Part shown: piece after piece, positions 51,801 through 60,008 of the stretch
Layout of the letters: the number at the start of each line of letters is the position of its first letter
How positions within the stretch are numbered: position 1 is the first letter of the stretch
Assembly: GCA_947575805.1 (NCBI GenBank)
Contig: CANPOY010000003.1
Span: 44,813-108,812 of the forward strand
Direction: 5' to 3'
DNA: 64,000 nt
Source of the DNA: an uncultured Lachnospiraceae bacterium
GTDB taxonomy: Bacteria > Bacillota > Clostridia > Lachnospirales > Lachnospiraceae
Translations under genes and position numbers: made by a program
Notes under the pieces: generated by a model
Told to the model about the DNA's origin: nothing
Databases searched by the model: none
What the model saw: the letters and a program-made list of their open reading frames with translations, nothing else

Positions 51801-53783
51801 ATGAGATGCGGAAGAAAACATGGGAGAACGATAAGAATGCTGACCTGGGGGCTGCTTCTGGCCCTTTTGATCGTTTGCTGCGGCAATGAGGTCGCGCATG
51901 CCGGCGCGCGGCAGAACGGAAAGCGCGGCGGCACAGAGAACAATGGGGAAAGTGAGGAGAGTAAGGAAGACAGTCGCAAGAGCAGTGGGGAAAGTGAAGA
52001 GAATAAGGAAGACAGCCGGGAGGACGCGGATCAGCCCGATTCGAAACCGGTTCGTTTTGGCAGCGTGCCCTATTTTAAGGACGATTCCGGCAGCAATACC
52101 CAGTTTATGGACGGCTGGCTTTACGGCTACTGGAGCAGGCAGTTTTGCCGGGTCAATACGGAAACTCTTGAGTCTGAGGTGCTGTTTGAGGCCAATTCTC
52201 CCCAACAAGGATATTTCAGCATCTATGAAGGCATGATTTACTTCGTGGAGCAGAGAAATATCAGCTATCTGGACGGGGCAAGGGTGAATCTCCGGCGGAT
52301 GGCCTGCGACGGCTCGAGACAGGAGCTGTTGGTGGAGGATATTTTGATCGGAGAGAACTATGAAATTGGAGAAAATTGTTTGACTGCGCTGGAGATTTAT
52401 GATGATATTGTATACCTTCTGGCCTCGAATCCCCGCGATTTGGGAAACAAGTATTTTCGCTTGAAAGAGGATGGAAGTGTGGAAGAGATCCAGAAGGAAG
52501 AGACCCTTTACGGTATGGTCCCGGAGGGCTTTGCAGAAGCCTGCTATGCGTTTTCCCGGTATCAGGGTCTGCGGAATCTTGTGTACTGCGTGCGGAACTT
52601 CGGCTATGGCTTTATCAGTAATGAGAACGGAGACCTGTATCGCATCATTCTGGAGACAGGGGAAAAGGAAAAAATACCCGTGAACATTGAAGGAAACAAG
52701 AGAGAGCTTACGCTGACCAATGAGGCGCTGGTATACCGGAATGAGGAAAAATGGTATGCCATAAGCCTGGATGACCTGCAGGAAGTTATGGAAATTGGTG
52801 TGTTGGACTGTCAAAGCATGGCCTTCTGGGATGATAAGGGAATCTATGATATTGACCGCTACTACGGGGGCGACGATTTCAGTGTGATGCGCCTGAACTG
52901 GAACGGGGAGCGGAAGACGATTGGTTACAGTGTGCTGGATCCGAGATTGGTGTCATCTGTCTATGGGGATAGTCTGAGAGTGCTGTATTCGGACGGCAAT
53001 TATCTGTATTATGACATCCTTCTGGAGGGGGACGGCGTGATCTGCCGGATTGCGCTGGAGAGCGAAGATCCGATGGCTTACGATGACGGGGCGGAGCGGG
53101 TTTTTGTCTATTACAAGAACCCTCTGAAGGGGGTAGCCACAGAGGAAACTTTTTCTACTACCTTTACTGCGGAGGCTACGAGAGTGAGGGGAGAGTTTAC
53201 TATGACCAAGGTTTATCTGTCGGGGCAGTCGGAGGCCGATCGCAAGATCAATGCCAGTCTGGAAAAAGTATATAAGGATGAGGCAGATTACAACGCCAAA
53301 CTGATGGATCTGATACGGAATGAGTCTTTTGACGATCTGCTGGGTTCTAATCTGACAATGGTGGAAAACGATTTAAAAACGTATGTCACCTTTCTGGATG
53401 AAAATTATATCGTCTGCAGCTCATACTGGTATGAATGCTGGAGCACTGCTGCCCATGGGAACCATGGCTCCAAGGCTTATGTGTTCAGCCGCTCCTCGGG
53501 GGAAAGGCTTCTGCTCACGGATATTCTGGAGAATTCCCCGGAAGAAATCTGTGCCATTATCGCTCCGTATGTGGAGGCAAAAGCGGAATGGGGCACGGAT
53601 GAAGAGGGATGGGAGCAGATTATCCTGGATGAAGGGCGGTTTTATCTGACCACTGAGGGAATCGGAATTCATTTTGATACTTATGAGCTTAGCAGTTATG
53701 CTTCCGGGGGCTTGGACGTGGTGGTTCCCTATGAGAAGTTCGATATGAGGGATCCGACAGATGCGGATTTGCGCAGCTTCTAA
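51801..53783 (+). CDS. Secreted/anchored propeller-like protein with C-terminal RsiV-type DUF3298 domain
   Basis: A 660-residue protein. A signal or anchor (MLTWGLLLALLIVCC) is followed by an acidic linker with a 14-residue tandem repeat (GESEESKEDSRKSS / GESEENKEDSREDA). Residues 80-430 have repeated DUF5050/propeller-like strands (YFSIYEGMIYFVEQRNISYL, WYAISLDDLQEVMEIG). The last 200 residues match the RsiV extracellular domain: ENYIVCSSYWYEC, HGNHGSKAYVFSRSSGERLL, LTTEGIGIHFDTYELSSYAS and VVPYEKFDM. RsiV is an anti-sigma-V factor that binds lysozyme; this protein lacks the N-terminal anti-sigma part. AAAGGAG precedes ATG 51801. Role unknown. Confidence 0.75.
   Translation: MRCGRKHGRTIRMLTWGLLLALLIVCCGNEVAHAGARQNGKRGGTENNGESEESKEDSRKSSGESEENKEDSREDADQPDSKPVRFGSVPYFKDDSGSNTQFMDGWLYGYWSRQFCRVNTETLESEVLFEANSPQQGYFSIYEGMIYFVEQRNISYLDGARVNLRRMACDGSRQELLVEDILIGENYEIGENCLTALEIYDDIVYLLASNPRDLGNKYFRLKEDGSVEEIQKEETLYGMVPEGFAEACYAFSRYQGLRNLVYCVRNFGYGFISNENGDLYRIILETGEKEKIPVNIEGNKRELTLTNEALVYRNEEKWYAISLDDLQEVMEIGVLDCQSMAFWDDKGIYDIDRYYGGDDFSVMRLNWNGERKTIGYSVLDPRLVSSVYGDSLRVLYSDGNYLYYDILLEGDGVICRIALESEDPMAYDDGAERVFVYYKNPLKGVATEETFSTTFTAEATRVRGEFTMTKVYLSGQSEADRKINASLEKVYKDEADYNAKLMDLIRNESFDDLLGSNLTMVENDLKTYVTFLDENYIVCSSYWYECWSTAAHGNHGSKAYVFSRSSGERLLLTDILENSPEEICAIIAPYVEAKAEWGTDEEGWEQIILDEGRFYLTTEGIGIHFDTYELSSYASGGLDVVVPYEKFDMRDPTDADLRSF
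51945..52028 (+). repeat. Two tandem 42-bp repeats (14 codons) in the linker
   Basis: Units begin GGGGAAAGTGA at 51945 and 51987. They encode GESEESKEDSRKSS and GESEENKEDSREDA. The copy number could vary by slippage. Confidence 0.7.
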
Positions 53784-53803
53784 CAGATAGCAGCAGACCT
53801 TTG

Positions 53804-53832
53804 TTGACGTTTCTGCGAATTGGAGGTATGAT
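53804..53832 (+). promoter_or_regulatory. Promoter of the GH127 gene
   Basis: TTGACG (53804-53809), 17 bases, TATGAT (53827-53832), about 50 bases before the GH127 start. Confidence 0.65.
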
Positions 53833-53881
53833 TTTGTCAGAAAGGACGCCCGTAAAATGCGGTCCAGACAGGAGGTAAGGA

Positions 53882-56047
53882 ATGAAACAGGAAAATTTCA
53901 GCAGTCCTTTGGATTTGAAACAGGTACAGGTCACAGACGAATTCTGGGGCAGGGAACAGGAGCTGGTGCGAAAGGAAGTGATCCCCTACCAGTGGGAAGC
54001 ATTGAATGACCGTGTTCCGGATGCAGCTCCCAGCTATTGCATGCGCAATTTCAAGGTGGCCGGCCGCCTGATGCGGGAAAAGAAAGAGCAGGGTGAGGGG
54101 TATGTGGCCCCGGCTTATACCTTCAGGGGTTTTGAAGCCTTGCCGGAGGATCCGGCCCACCCCGATCCGGATAAATTTTATGGTTTTGTATTTCAGGACA
54201 GCGACTTTGCCAAGTGGATTGAGGCAGTGGGCTATTCCCTGACCAATCACCCGGATCCGGAGCTGGAGAAGACGGCGGACGAGGCAATTGATATTGTCTG
54301 CGCGGCCCAGGCGGAGAACGGTTATCTGGATACTTATTACATAATTAACGGTATGGATCGGATCTTTACAAACCTTCGGGACCATCATGAGCTGTACTGC
54401 TTCGGACACCTGGTGGAGGGGGCCGTTGCGTACTGGCAGGCAACAGGCAAGGATAAGCTGCTGAAGGCGGCGGAAAGATATGCGGACTTTATATTTTCCA
54501 GATTTGGTAATGAGGAAGGAAAGAGCAAAGGCTACCCGGGACATGAGATTGCGGAGATGGCCCTGGCAAGACTCTATGAGGTCACAGGAGAGAAACGGTA
54601 TCTGGAGCTTGGCAGATTTTTTCTGGATAGGAGAGGGACAAAGCCTTATTATTTTGACCTGGAGGAAAAAGAGCGGGCGGAGCATGAGGGTCGAAGCTAC
54701 AGGATGCCGGATCCTGCGGAGATTCGTCATTTCTACCACCAAGCCAATGCGCCTGTGAGAGAGCTGCCTGAGGCAGCGGGACATGCGGTCCGGGCCGTTT
54801 ATCTGTACAGCGGTATGGCGGATGTGGCCAGGCTGACCGGGGACGAAGCCATGTTTGCGGCCTGTGAACGGCTGTGGAATAATATCACGGGGGAGAAGCT
54901 GTATATTACAGGGGGCATCGGGGCTACCCATGTCGGGGAAGCGTTTTCTTTCGGCTACGATCTTCCCAACGATACGGCTTATTCCGAGACCTGTGCGGCC
55001 ATCGGGCTTGCCTTTTTTGCTAGGAGGATGCTGGAGATTCAGGCAGACAACCGCTATGGGGATGTGATGGAGCAGGCCCTTTATAACACGGTGCTGGCAG
55101 GTATGGCCCTGGACGGGAAAAGCTTTTTTTACGTGAACCCTCTGGAGGTGGTGCCGGAGGCATGCAAGAAGGATGAGAGGAAGCGCCATGTGAAGCCGGT
55201 CAGGCAGAAGTGGTTCGGCTGTGCATGCTGTCCTCCTAATATCGCAAGGATTGTCAGCTCCTTTGGGGCTTACGTGTACACACGGAATGAGAACACGCTG
55301 TACACTCATCTTTATGCGGGCAGCATGGTCAGCTGTACCTTAAACGGGACAGATCTGGACATGAAGCTGGAGAGCGCTTTCCCCTGGGACGGAGAAGTGC
55401 GGGCGGTACTGCATACGGAAGGTGTGGCACAGGGAACTCTGGCGTTTCGTGTACCCGGCTGGTGCAGGGAGGCAAAGGCGGAGGTCTGCAGGGACAGCCG
55501 GACTCTTTCCGGCTGTCGGGTGGACCATGGTGTTTTGCGGAGTACTGCCGAGCAGACAGAGCCGGAGCCGGGAATGGGTATCCGGTTGGAGAGGGGCTAT
55601 TTGTACCTGACGGGAGAGTGGCGGGACGGAGATGTGATCTGGCTGCATTTTCCCATGGAAGTACGCTGTATGGCGGCGAACGAAAAGGTAAGGGAGAACG
55701 TGGGGAAGGTGGCCTTTACCAGAGGTCCCGTCTGCTATTGCATGGAAGAAATCGACAACGGTAAAAATCTGCATCTGCTGCAAGTAGATATGGAGAAGGT
55801 TTGCGGCAGTGGTCTGCCGGACGTAACAGTGGAAACTTTTCAAGGTCTGGGGCATGAGATGCGTATCCTGAAGGTTCCGGGAAAGCGGACGGAGGACAGT
55901 GCCCGGGGCGAGGGGTTATACAGAGAGTACATTACTCCTCAGGAGGGTAGTGCCTGCAGAGAGAAGCCGGTAATTATGACCTTTGTACCCTATTATGCCT
56001 GGAATAACAGGGGAGAAGGCGAGATGACGGTTTGGGTCAGAAGGTGA
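53882..56047 (+). CDS. GH127 beta-L-arabinofuranosidase-like enzyme
   Basis: A 721-residue glycosidase. Family landmarks are VQVTDEFWGREQELVRKEVI at the start, the barrel segment GYLDTYYIINGMDRI, YITGGIGATHVGEAF, the metal/nucleophile residues in SETCAAIG (Glu-x-Cys) and FGCACCPPNIARI (Cys pair). In the characterised enzyme these coordinate zinc and the nucleophile Cys. No signal peptide is visible, so it should act in the cytoplasm on imported arabinosides. AGGAGG precedes the ATG. A perfect inverted repeat 10 bases after the stop may end the transcript. Confidence 0.93.
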   Translation: MKQENFSSPLDLKQVQVTDEFWGREQELVRKEVIPYQWEALNDRVPDAAPSYCMRNFKVAGRLMREKKEQGEGYVAPAYTFRGFEALPEDPAHPDPDKFYGFVFQDSDFAKWIEAVGYSLTNHPDPELEKTADEAIDIVCAAQAENGYLDTYYIINGMDRIFTNLRDHHELYCFGHLVEGAVAYWQATGKDKLLKAAERYADFIFSRFGNEEGKSKGYPGHEIAEMALARLYEVTGEKRYLELGRFFLDRRGTKPYYFDLEEKERAEHEGRSYRMPDPAEIRHFYHQANAPVRELPEAAGHAVRAVYLYSGMADVARLTGDEAMFAACERLWNNITGEKLYITGGIGATHVGEAFSFGYDLPNDTAYSETCAAIGLAFFARRMLEIQADNRYGDVMEQALYNTVLAGMALDGKSFFYVNPLEVVPEACKKDERKRHVKPVRQKWFGCACCPPNIARIVSSFGAYVYTRNENTLYTHLYAGSMVSCTLNGTDLDMKLESAFPWDGEVRAVLHTEGVAQGTLAFRVPGWCREAKAEVCRDSRTLSGCRVDHGVLRSTAEQTEPEPGMGIRLERGYLYLTGEWRDGDVIWLHFPMEVRCMAANEKVRENVGKVAFTRGPVCYCMEEIDNGKNLHLLQVDMEKVCGSGLPDVTVETFQGLGHEMRILKVPGKRTEDSARGEGLYREYITPQEGSACREKPVIMTFVPYYAWNNRGEGEMTVWVRR

Positions 56048-56056
56048 CATACAGTA

Positions 56057-56091
56057 CAGGCGGGAAAATTTAGAGCAGATTTTCCCGCCTG
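56057..56091 (+). terminator. Hairpin after the GH127 gene, probable terminator
   Basis: A perfect 13-base stem CAGGCGGGAAAAT/ATTTTCCCGCCTG with a 9-base loop; the following ATTTGTG is only weakly T-rich. Confidence 0.6.
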
Positions 56092-56223
56092 ATTTGTGAT
56101 CATCCTTTTATGTTCGTACATTCTTTGTCGTCCTTTGCTGCTTTTTCATGTGTTCAGCGGAGACGGGGAAAACTTCGGAATAAATCACAGGTGGCCAGGG
56201 AGATTTCCCTTATCCCGAGATCA

Positions 56224-56261
56224 TTGCCGGCCTGATAAAGTACGCGGACTAAGGCCGGCAA
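56224..56261. repeat. Inverted repeat TTGCCGGCCT ... AGGCCGGCAA
   Basis: Ten-base perfect arms (56224-56233 and 56252-56261) around 18 bases, about 30 bases before the -35 box of the ABC promoter. It could be a regulator site or a structural element; no T-run follows on the plus strand. Confidence 0.5.
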
Positions 56262-56291
56262 AAAAGTACATGGAAACTGCAACTTTCTACA

Positions 56292-56320
56292 TTTACACTC
56301 TTATCCGGCAGGGCTAGAAT
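56292..56320 (+). promoter_or_regulatory. Promoter of the heterodimeric ABC operon
   Basis: TTTACA (56292-56297), 17 bases, TAGAAT (56315-56320), about 33 bases before the start codon at 56353. Confidence 0.55.
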
Positions 56321-56352
56321 AAGGGCACAATAAGTACCTAAGGAGGTGCGGG

Positions 56353-58128
56353 ATGGGAGAAAAAGTGGAAAAGAAGCGGAAATCAAAAATGGGATGGCTC
56401 TGGGAAAACATGAAGGGCTTCAGAATGCTGTATGTATTCAGTATTCTGGGAACGGCAGTCTACAGTGTCATGCAGCTGATTGTCCCTTTTGTCACACAGA
56501 GGCTGATCGATCTGTTCCTGACAGGGGAGGATGCGGCGGCAAATCTGACGAACCGTCGGGCTCTGTTCTATCAGTTGATCGTGGCCATGGTGCTTTTGAC
56601 GCTGATCAGGACGACGATCGTTTACCTGACGTGCATGGGTGTGGAGTATGTGTCACAGAAGGCGCTGTACCGGATCCGAAATTATCTGTTCAATAAGATC
56701 GAGCGCCAGGATATGAAATTTTACAGTACCTTTCGAACCGGTGACTTGATGACCAGGCTGACGGGCGACCTGGATGCGGTGCGCCATATGATTGCCTGGG
56801 TGCTCCGGACGATCACGGAATCGCTGGCATTGATTGTGGCCACGGCAGCTTATTTCCTGTACATGGACTGGCAGCTGGCCCTTTGCATGCTGGCAATATC
56901 ACCTTTTATCTTATTGATCATAGTTAAGTTCAAGAATAAGGTGGCGCCCAGGCATAAGGAGCTTCGTGAAAAGCTGGCCCAGATGAACACGGCAGCCCAG
57001 GAGAATATTTCCGGCAACCGGGTGGTGAAAGCATTTGCAAGGGAAGCTTATGAAATAGAAAGATTTGATCAATGTAATACAGAATACTCTCAGACGAACA
57101 GGAAGACGGCAATGACTTGGCTGACCTATTATCCCTATGTGGAGTCCTTTGCCAACCTGATGCCGGTGGTCCTTCTGGCGGTGGGGGGTGTCTTCATTAT
57201 CAACAATCAGATTACCATGGGCGAGTATGTGGCCTTTTCGGGACTGATCTGGGCCATTGCCAATCCCATGCGCCAGCTGGGTAATATAATGAACGAGTTT
57301 CAGAGATTTTCGGCGGCCGCGGACAAGATCATGGAAATTTATTACTCCGAACCGGAGATCGTGGACAAACCGGATGCCATTGAAAAGGAGGGACGCCTTG
57401 AGGGCAGGGTAGAATTTAAAAACGTCAGCTTCCAGTATGCCGACGGCAACCTGCCGGTGCTTCACAACGTATCCTTTGAGATCAAGCCCGGTGAGACTGT
57501 AGCGATCATGGGGGAGACGGGCTGCGGCAAGACTTCGCTGATCCAGCTGATTCCCAGGTTTTATGAACCTACAGAGGGGGAAGTGCTGGTGGACGGTATC
57601 AATGTGCGGGATATGAAGCTGACTCCGCTGCGGCAAAATATAGGTCTTGCCACCCAGGACGTGTTGCTGTATTCAGATACCATCGACGGTAATATTGCCT
57701 ACGGAGATACCCATATTAAGCCGGAAGAAGTGGTAAAATTCGCCAGGTATTCGGCGGCGTCGGATTTCATTGCCAGGATGCCGGAGGGGTATGATACCAT
57801 CGTGGGTGAACGGGGCGTGGGACTGTCGGGCGGCCAGAAGCAGAGGATCTCCCTGGCCAGGGCTCTGGCGGTAAAACCGGCCATCCTGATTCTGGACGAT
57901 ACCACCTCCGCGGTGGATATGGAGACGGAGAAGCAGATACAGCACAGCCTCAGGGAGCTGGATTTCCCTTGTACCAAGATCATTATCGCTCAGAGAATTT
58001 CCACCACCAAATCTGCGGATAAGATATTGGTGCTCCAGGACGGCCACATTACGGAGATGGGCACCCATGAGGAGCTGGTTGCGAAAAGGGGATATTACTA
58101 CAGTCTGGTAAAGCTGCAGACCGGTTGA
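56353..58128 (+). CDS. ABC exporter half-transporter with degenerate catalytic site (BmrC/TM287-like)
   Basis: A 591-residue fusion of a six-helix exporter domain (about 25-325) with an ATPase. It has Walker A MGETGCGKTSLI, signature LSGGQKQRISLARAL and Walker B LILDDTTSAVD, in which Asp516 replaces the catalytic Glu. In heterodimeric exporters (TM287/288, BmrCD) one subunit carries this degenerate site. The partner gene follows 45 bases downstream and has the canonical Glu. AAGGAGG precedes the ATG. Substrate unknown (drug or lipid-like). Confidence 0.92.
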   Translation: MGEKVEKKRKSKMGWLWENMKGFRMLYVFSILGTAVYSVMQLIVPFVTQRLIDLFLTGEDAAANLTNRRALFYQLIVAMVLLTLIRTTIVYLTCMGVEYVSQKALYRIRNYLFNKIERQDMKFYSTFRTGDLMTRLTGDLDAVRHMIAWVLRTITESLALIVATAAYFLYMDWQLALCMLAISPFILLIIVKFKNKVAPRHKELREKLAQMNTAAQENISGNRVVKAFAREAYEIERFDQCNTEYSQTNRKTAMTWLTYYPYVESFANLMPVVLLAVGGVFIINNQITMGEYVAFSGLIWAIANPMRQLGNIMNEFQRFSAAADKIMEIYYSEPEIVDKPDAIEKEGRLEGRVEFKNVSFQYADGNLPVLHNVSFEIKPGETVAIMGETGCGKTSLIQLIPRFYEPTEGEVLVDGINVRDMKLTPLRQNIGLATQDVLLYSDTIDGNIAYGDTHIKPEEVVKFARYSAASDFIARMPEGYDTIVGERGVGLSGGQKQRISLARALAVKPAILILDDTTSAVDMETEKQIQHSLRELDFPCTKIIIAQRISTTKSADKILVLQDGHITEMGTHEELVAKRGYYYSLVKLQTG

Positions 58129-58173
58129 AGATCATTGTCGGGCCGCCGGCAGGCGGCAGAATGAGAGGAAATT

Positions 58174-59955
58174 ATGGCTAGAAGGAATACATACAGAGAG
58201 GATGAGGTGCTGGAAACACCTTTTGACTTCCATCACCTGCTTCGGGCTTCCGCCTATATAAGAAAATATTTGAATAAAATGATACTGGCTCTGACTTTAA
58301 GTGCGGTCGGGGGCATCACGGCGCTGTTCGGTCCCATGCTGACGCAGCATGCGCTGGACGACGCAATCCCGAAGAAGGATACGGGATTGCTCTTCACTTT
58401 GGTGGGCGTGCTGGTGCTTACTTATCTGATCAGCGTGATCTTTACTACGGTTCGTTCCCGTATTATGGTTCATGTGAGCCAGAGTATCATATATGACATC
58501 AGGAAGGATCTCTTTGCGCACCTGCAGAAACTGCCTTTCCAGTACTACGATGACAGGCCTCATGGAAAGATCCTGATTCGGGTGGTCAATTACGTCAACT
58601 CCGTATCGGATATGCTTTCCAACGGTTTGATCAATGTGGTGCTGGAGATATTGAACCTGATCTTCATCGTGGTCTTCATGTTCTGCGTGGATGTGAAGCT
58701 CTCCCTGGTGGTGCTGGCGGGGGTGCCGGTGCTGATGGTGTTTCTGTTCTGGATTAAAAAGAGGCAGCGCCGGGCATGGCAGCAGGTATCCAACAAGAAT
58801 TCGAATTTAAACGCCTATCTGCAGGAGAATATCGTGGGAGCAAAGATCACGCAGATCTTTGCCAGAGAACAGGAGAATGCGGACACCTTTGCTTTGCTGT
58901 CCGACCGGTGCCGGAGTGCATGGATTCAGGCTGTAAAGTACAGCAACCTGGTGTGGCCCGGTATTGACAATATTTCGGTCTGGGTCAGGGCGGCTATCTT
59001 CATCTTCGGCCTGGTTATTTTCGGACAGGGAAATACAAGCCTGGGCGTGATCGTGGCAATTTCCTCCTATGCTTCCAGGTTCTGGCAGCCTATTATGAAT
59101 TTGGGCAATATTTTTAACAATTTTATCAACAACATTGCATATCTGGAACGTATTTTCGAGACCCTGGATGAACCCGTGGTAGTGGATGACGCAGAGAGTG
59201 CTGTGGAGATGCCGCCGATAAAGGGAGAGGTAACTTTTGAAAATGTGACTTTCGGATATGAAGCGGATAAGATGGTGTTAAGAAATCTGTCCTTTACCGT
59301 AAAACCTGGTGAAAGTGTAGCTTTGGTGGGGCCTACCGGTGCGGGTAAGAGCACCATTGTCAATCTGATTTCCAGGTTCTACAACGTAAACAGCGGACGG
59401 GTTCTGATCGACGGACAGGACATTTCCGGAGTGACGCTGCACTCCCTGCGCTCCCAGATGGGAATCATGCTTCAGGACAGCTTTATTTTCTCGGGAACCA
59501 TCGAGGACAATATTCGATACGGCAAACTGGATGCTGCCCTGGAAGAGATTGTGAAGGCCAGTGAGACGGTGTGCGCGGACGAGTTTATCCGCAGATTTCA
59601 GGACGGATATCGGACAGAGGTGAAGGAACGGGGATCCCTGCTCTCCCAGGGGCAGAAGCAGTTGATTTCCTTTGCCAGGACCCTGCTCTCTGATCCGGCC
59701 ATTCTGGTTCTGGATGAGGCTACCTCCAGCATTGATGTGCAGACGGAAACGGCCCTGCAGAAGGGACTGAACGCCATGCTGAAAGGAAGAACCTCCTTTA
59801 TCATAGCTCACAGGCTGTCCACTATTAAAAACTGTGATAAGATCATGTATGTGGATCAGGGCGGTATCATGGAATGCGGTACGCATGAGGAGCTGATGGC
59901 AAAGCAGGGCTATTATTATCATCTGTACACGGCCCAGATGGAAGACATTGCATAG
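58174..59955 (+). CDS. ABC exporter half-transporter, catalytic partner (BmrD/TM288-like)
   Basis: A 593-residue exporter half. The N-terminus is FHHLLRASAYIRKYLNKMIL, followed by six helices. The ATPase has Walker A GPTGAGKSTIV, Walker B LVLDEATSSID with catalytic Glu, and a signature that reads LSQGQKQLISFART, with Gln in place of the first Gly of LSGGQ. Such altered signatures pair with the degenerate subunit in heterodimers. GAGAGGAAATT precedes the ATG. It probably assembles with the upstream gene product. Confidence 0.92.
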   Translation: MARRNTYREDEVLETPFDFHHLLRASAYIRKYLNKMILALTLSAVGGITALFGPMLTQHALDDAIPKKDTGLLFTLVGVLVLTYLISVIFTTVRSRIMVHVSQSIIYDIRKDLFAHLQKLPFQYYDDRPHGKILIRVVNYVNSVSDMLSNGLINVVLEILNLIFIVVFMFCVDVKLSLVVLAGVPVLMVFLFWIKKRQRRAWQQVSNKNSNLNAYLQENIVGAKITQIFAREQENADTFALLSDRCRSAWIQAVKYSNLVWPGIDNISVWVRAAIFIFGLVIFGQGNTSLGVIVAISSYASRFWQPIMNLGNIFNNFINNIAYLERIFETLDEPVVVDDAESAVEMPPIKGEVTFENVTFGYEADKMVLRNLSFTVKPGESVALVGPTGAGKSTIVNLISRFYNVNSGRVLIDGQDISGVTLHSLRSQMGIMLQDSFIFSGTIEDNIRYGKLDAALEEIVKASETVCADEFIRRFQDGYRTEVKERGSLLSQGQKQLISFARTLLSDPAILVLDEATSSIDVQTETALQKGLNAMLKGRTSFIIAHRLSTIKNCDKIMYVDQGGIMECGTHEELMAKQGYYYHLYTAQMEDIA

Positions 59956-60008
59956 TGTGAAGAGTTTTAGCTGTTCACAGCGAAGCCGTGATAAGGAAGG
60001 AACATCCC

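Larger units (their letters stand above)
56092..56352. other. Intergenic region before the heterodimeric ABC genes
   Basis: 260 bases with no gene. It contains the inverted repeat at 56224-56261 and the promoter at 56292-56320; nothing else convincing was seen. Confidence 0.5.

Noticed and set aside
53837..55309. Long open frame antisense to the GH127 gene (490 codons)
   Set aside because: Same reason: the sense strand has all GH127 motifs, and the antisense translation is not protein-like and has no start signal.
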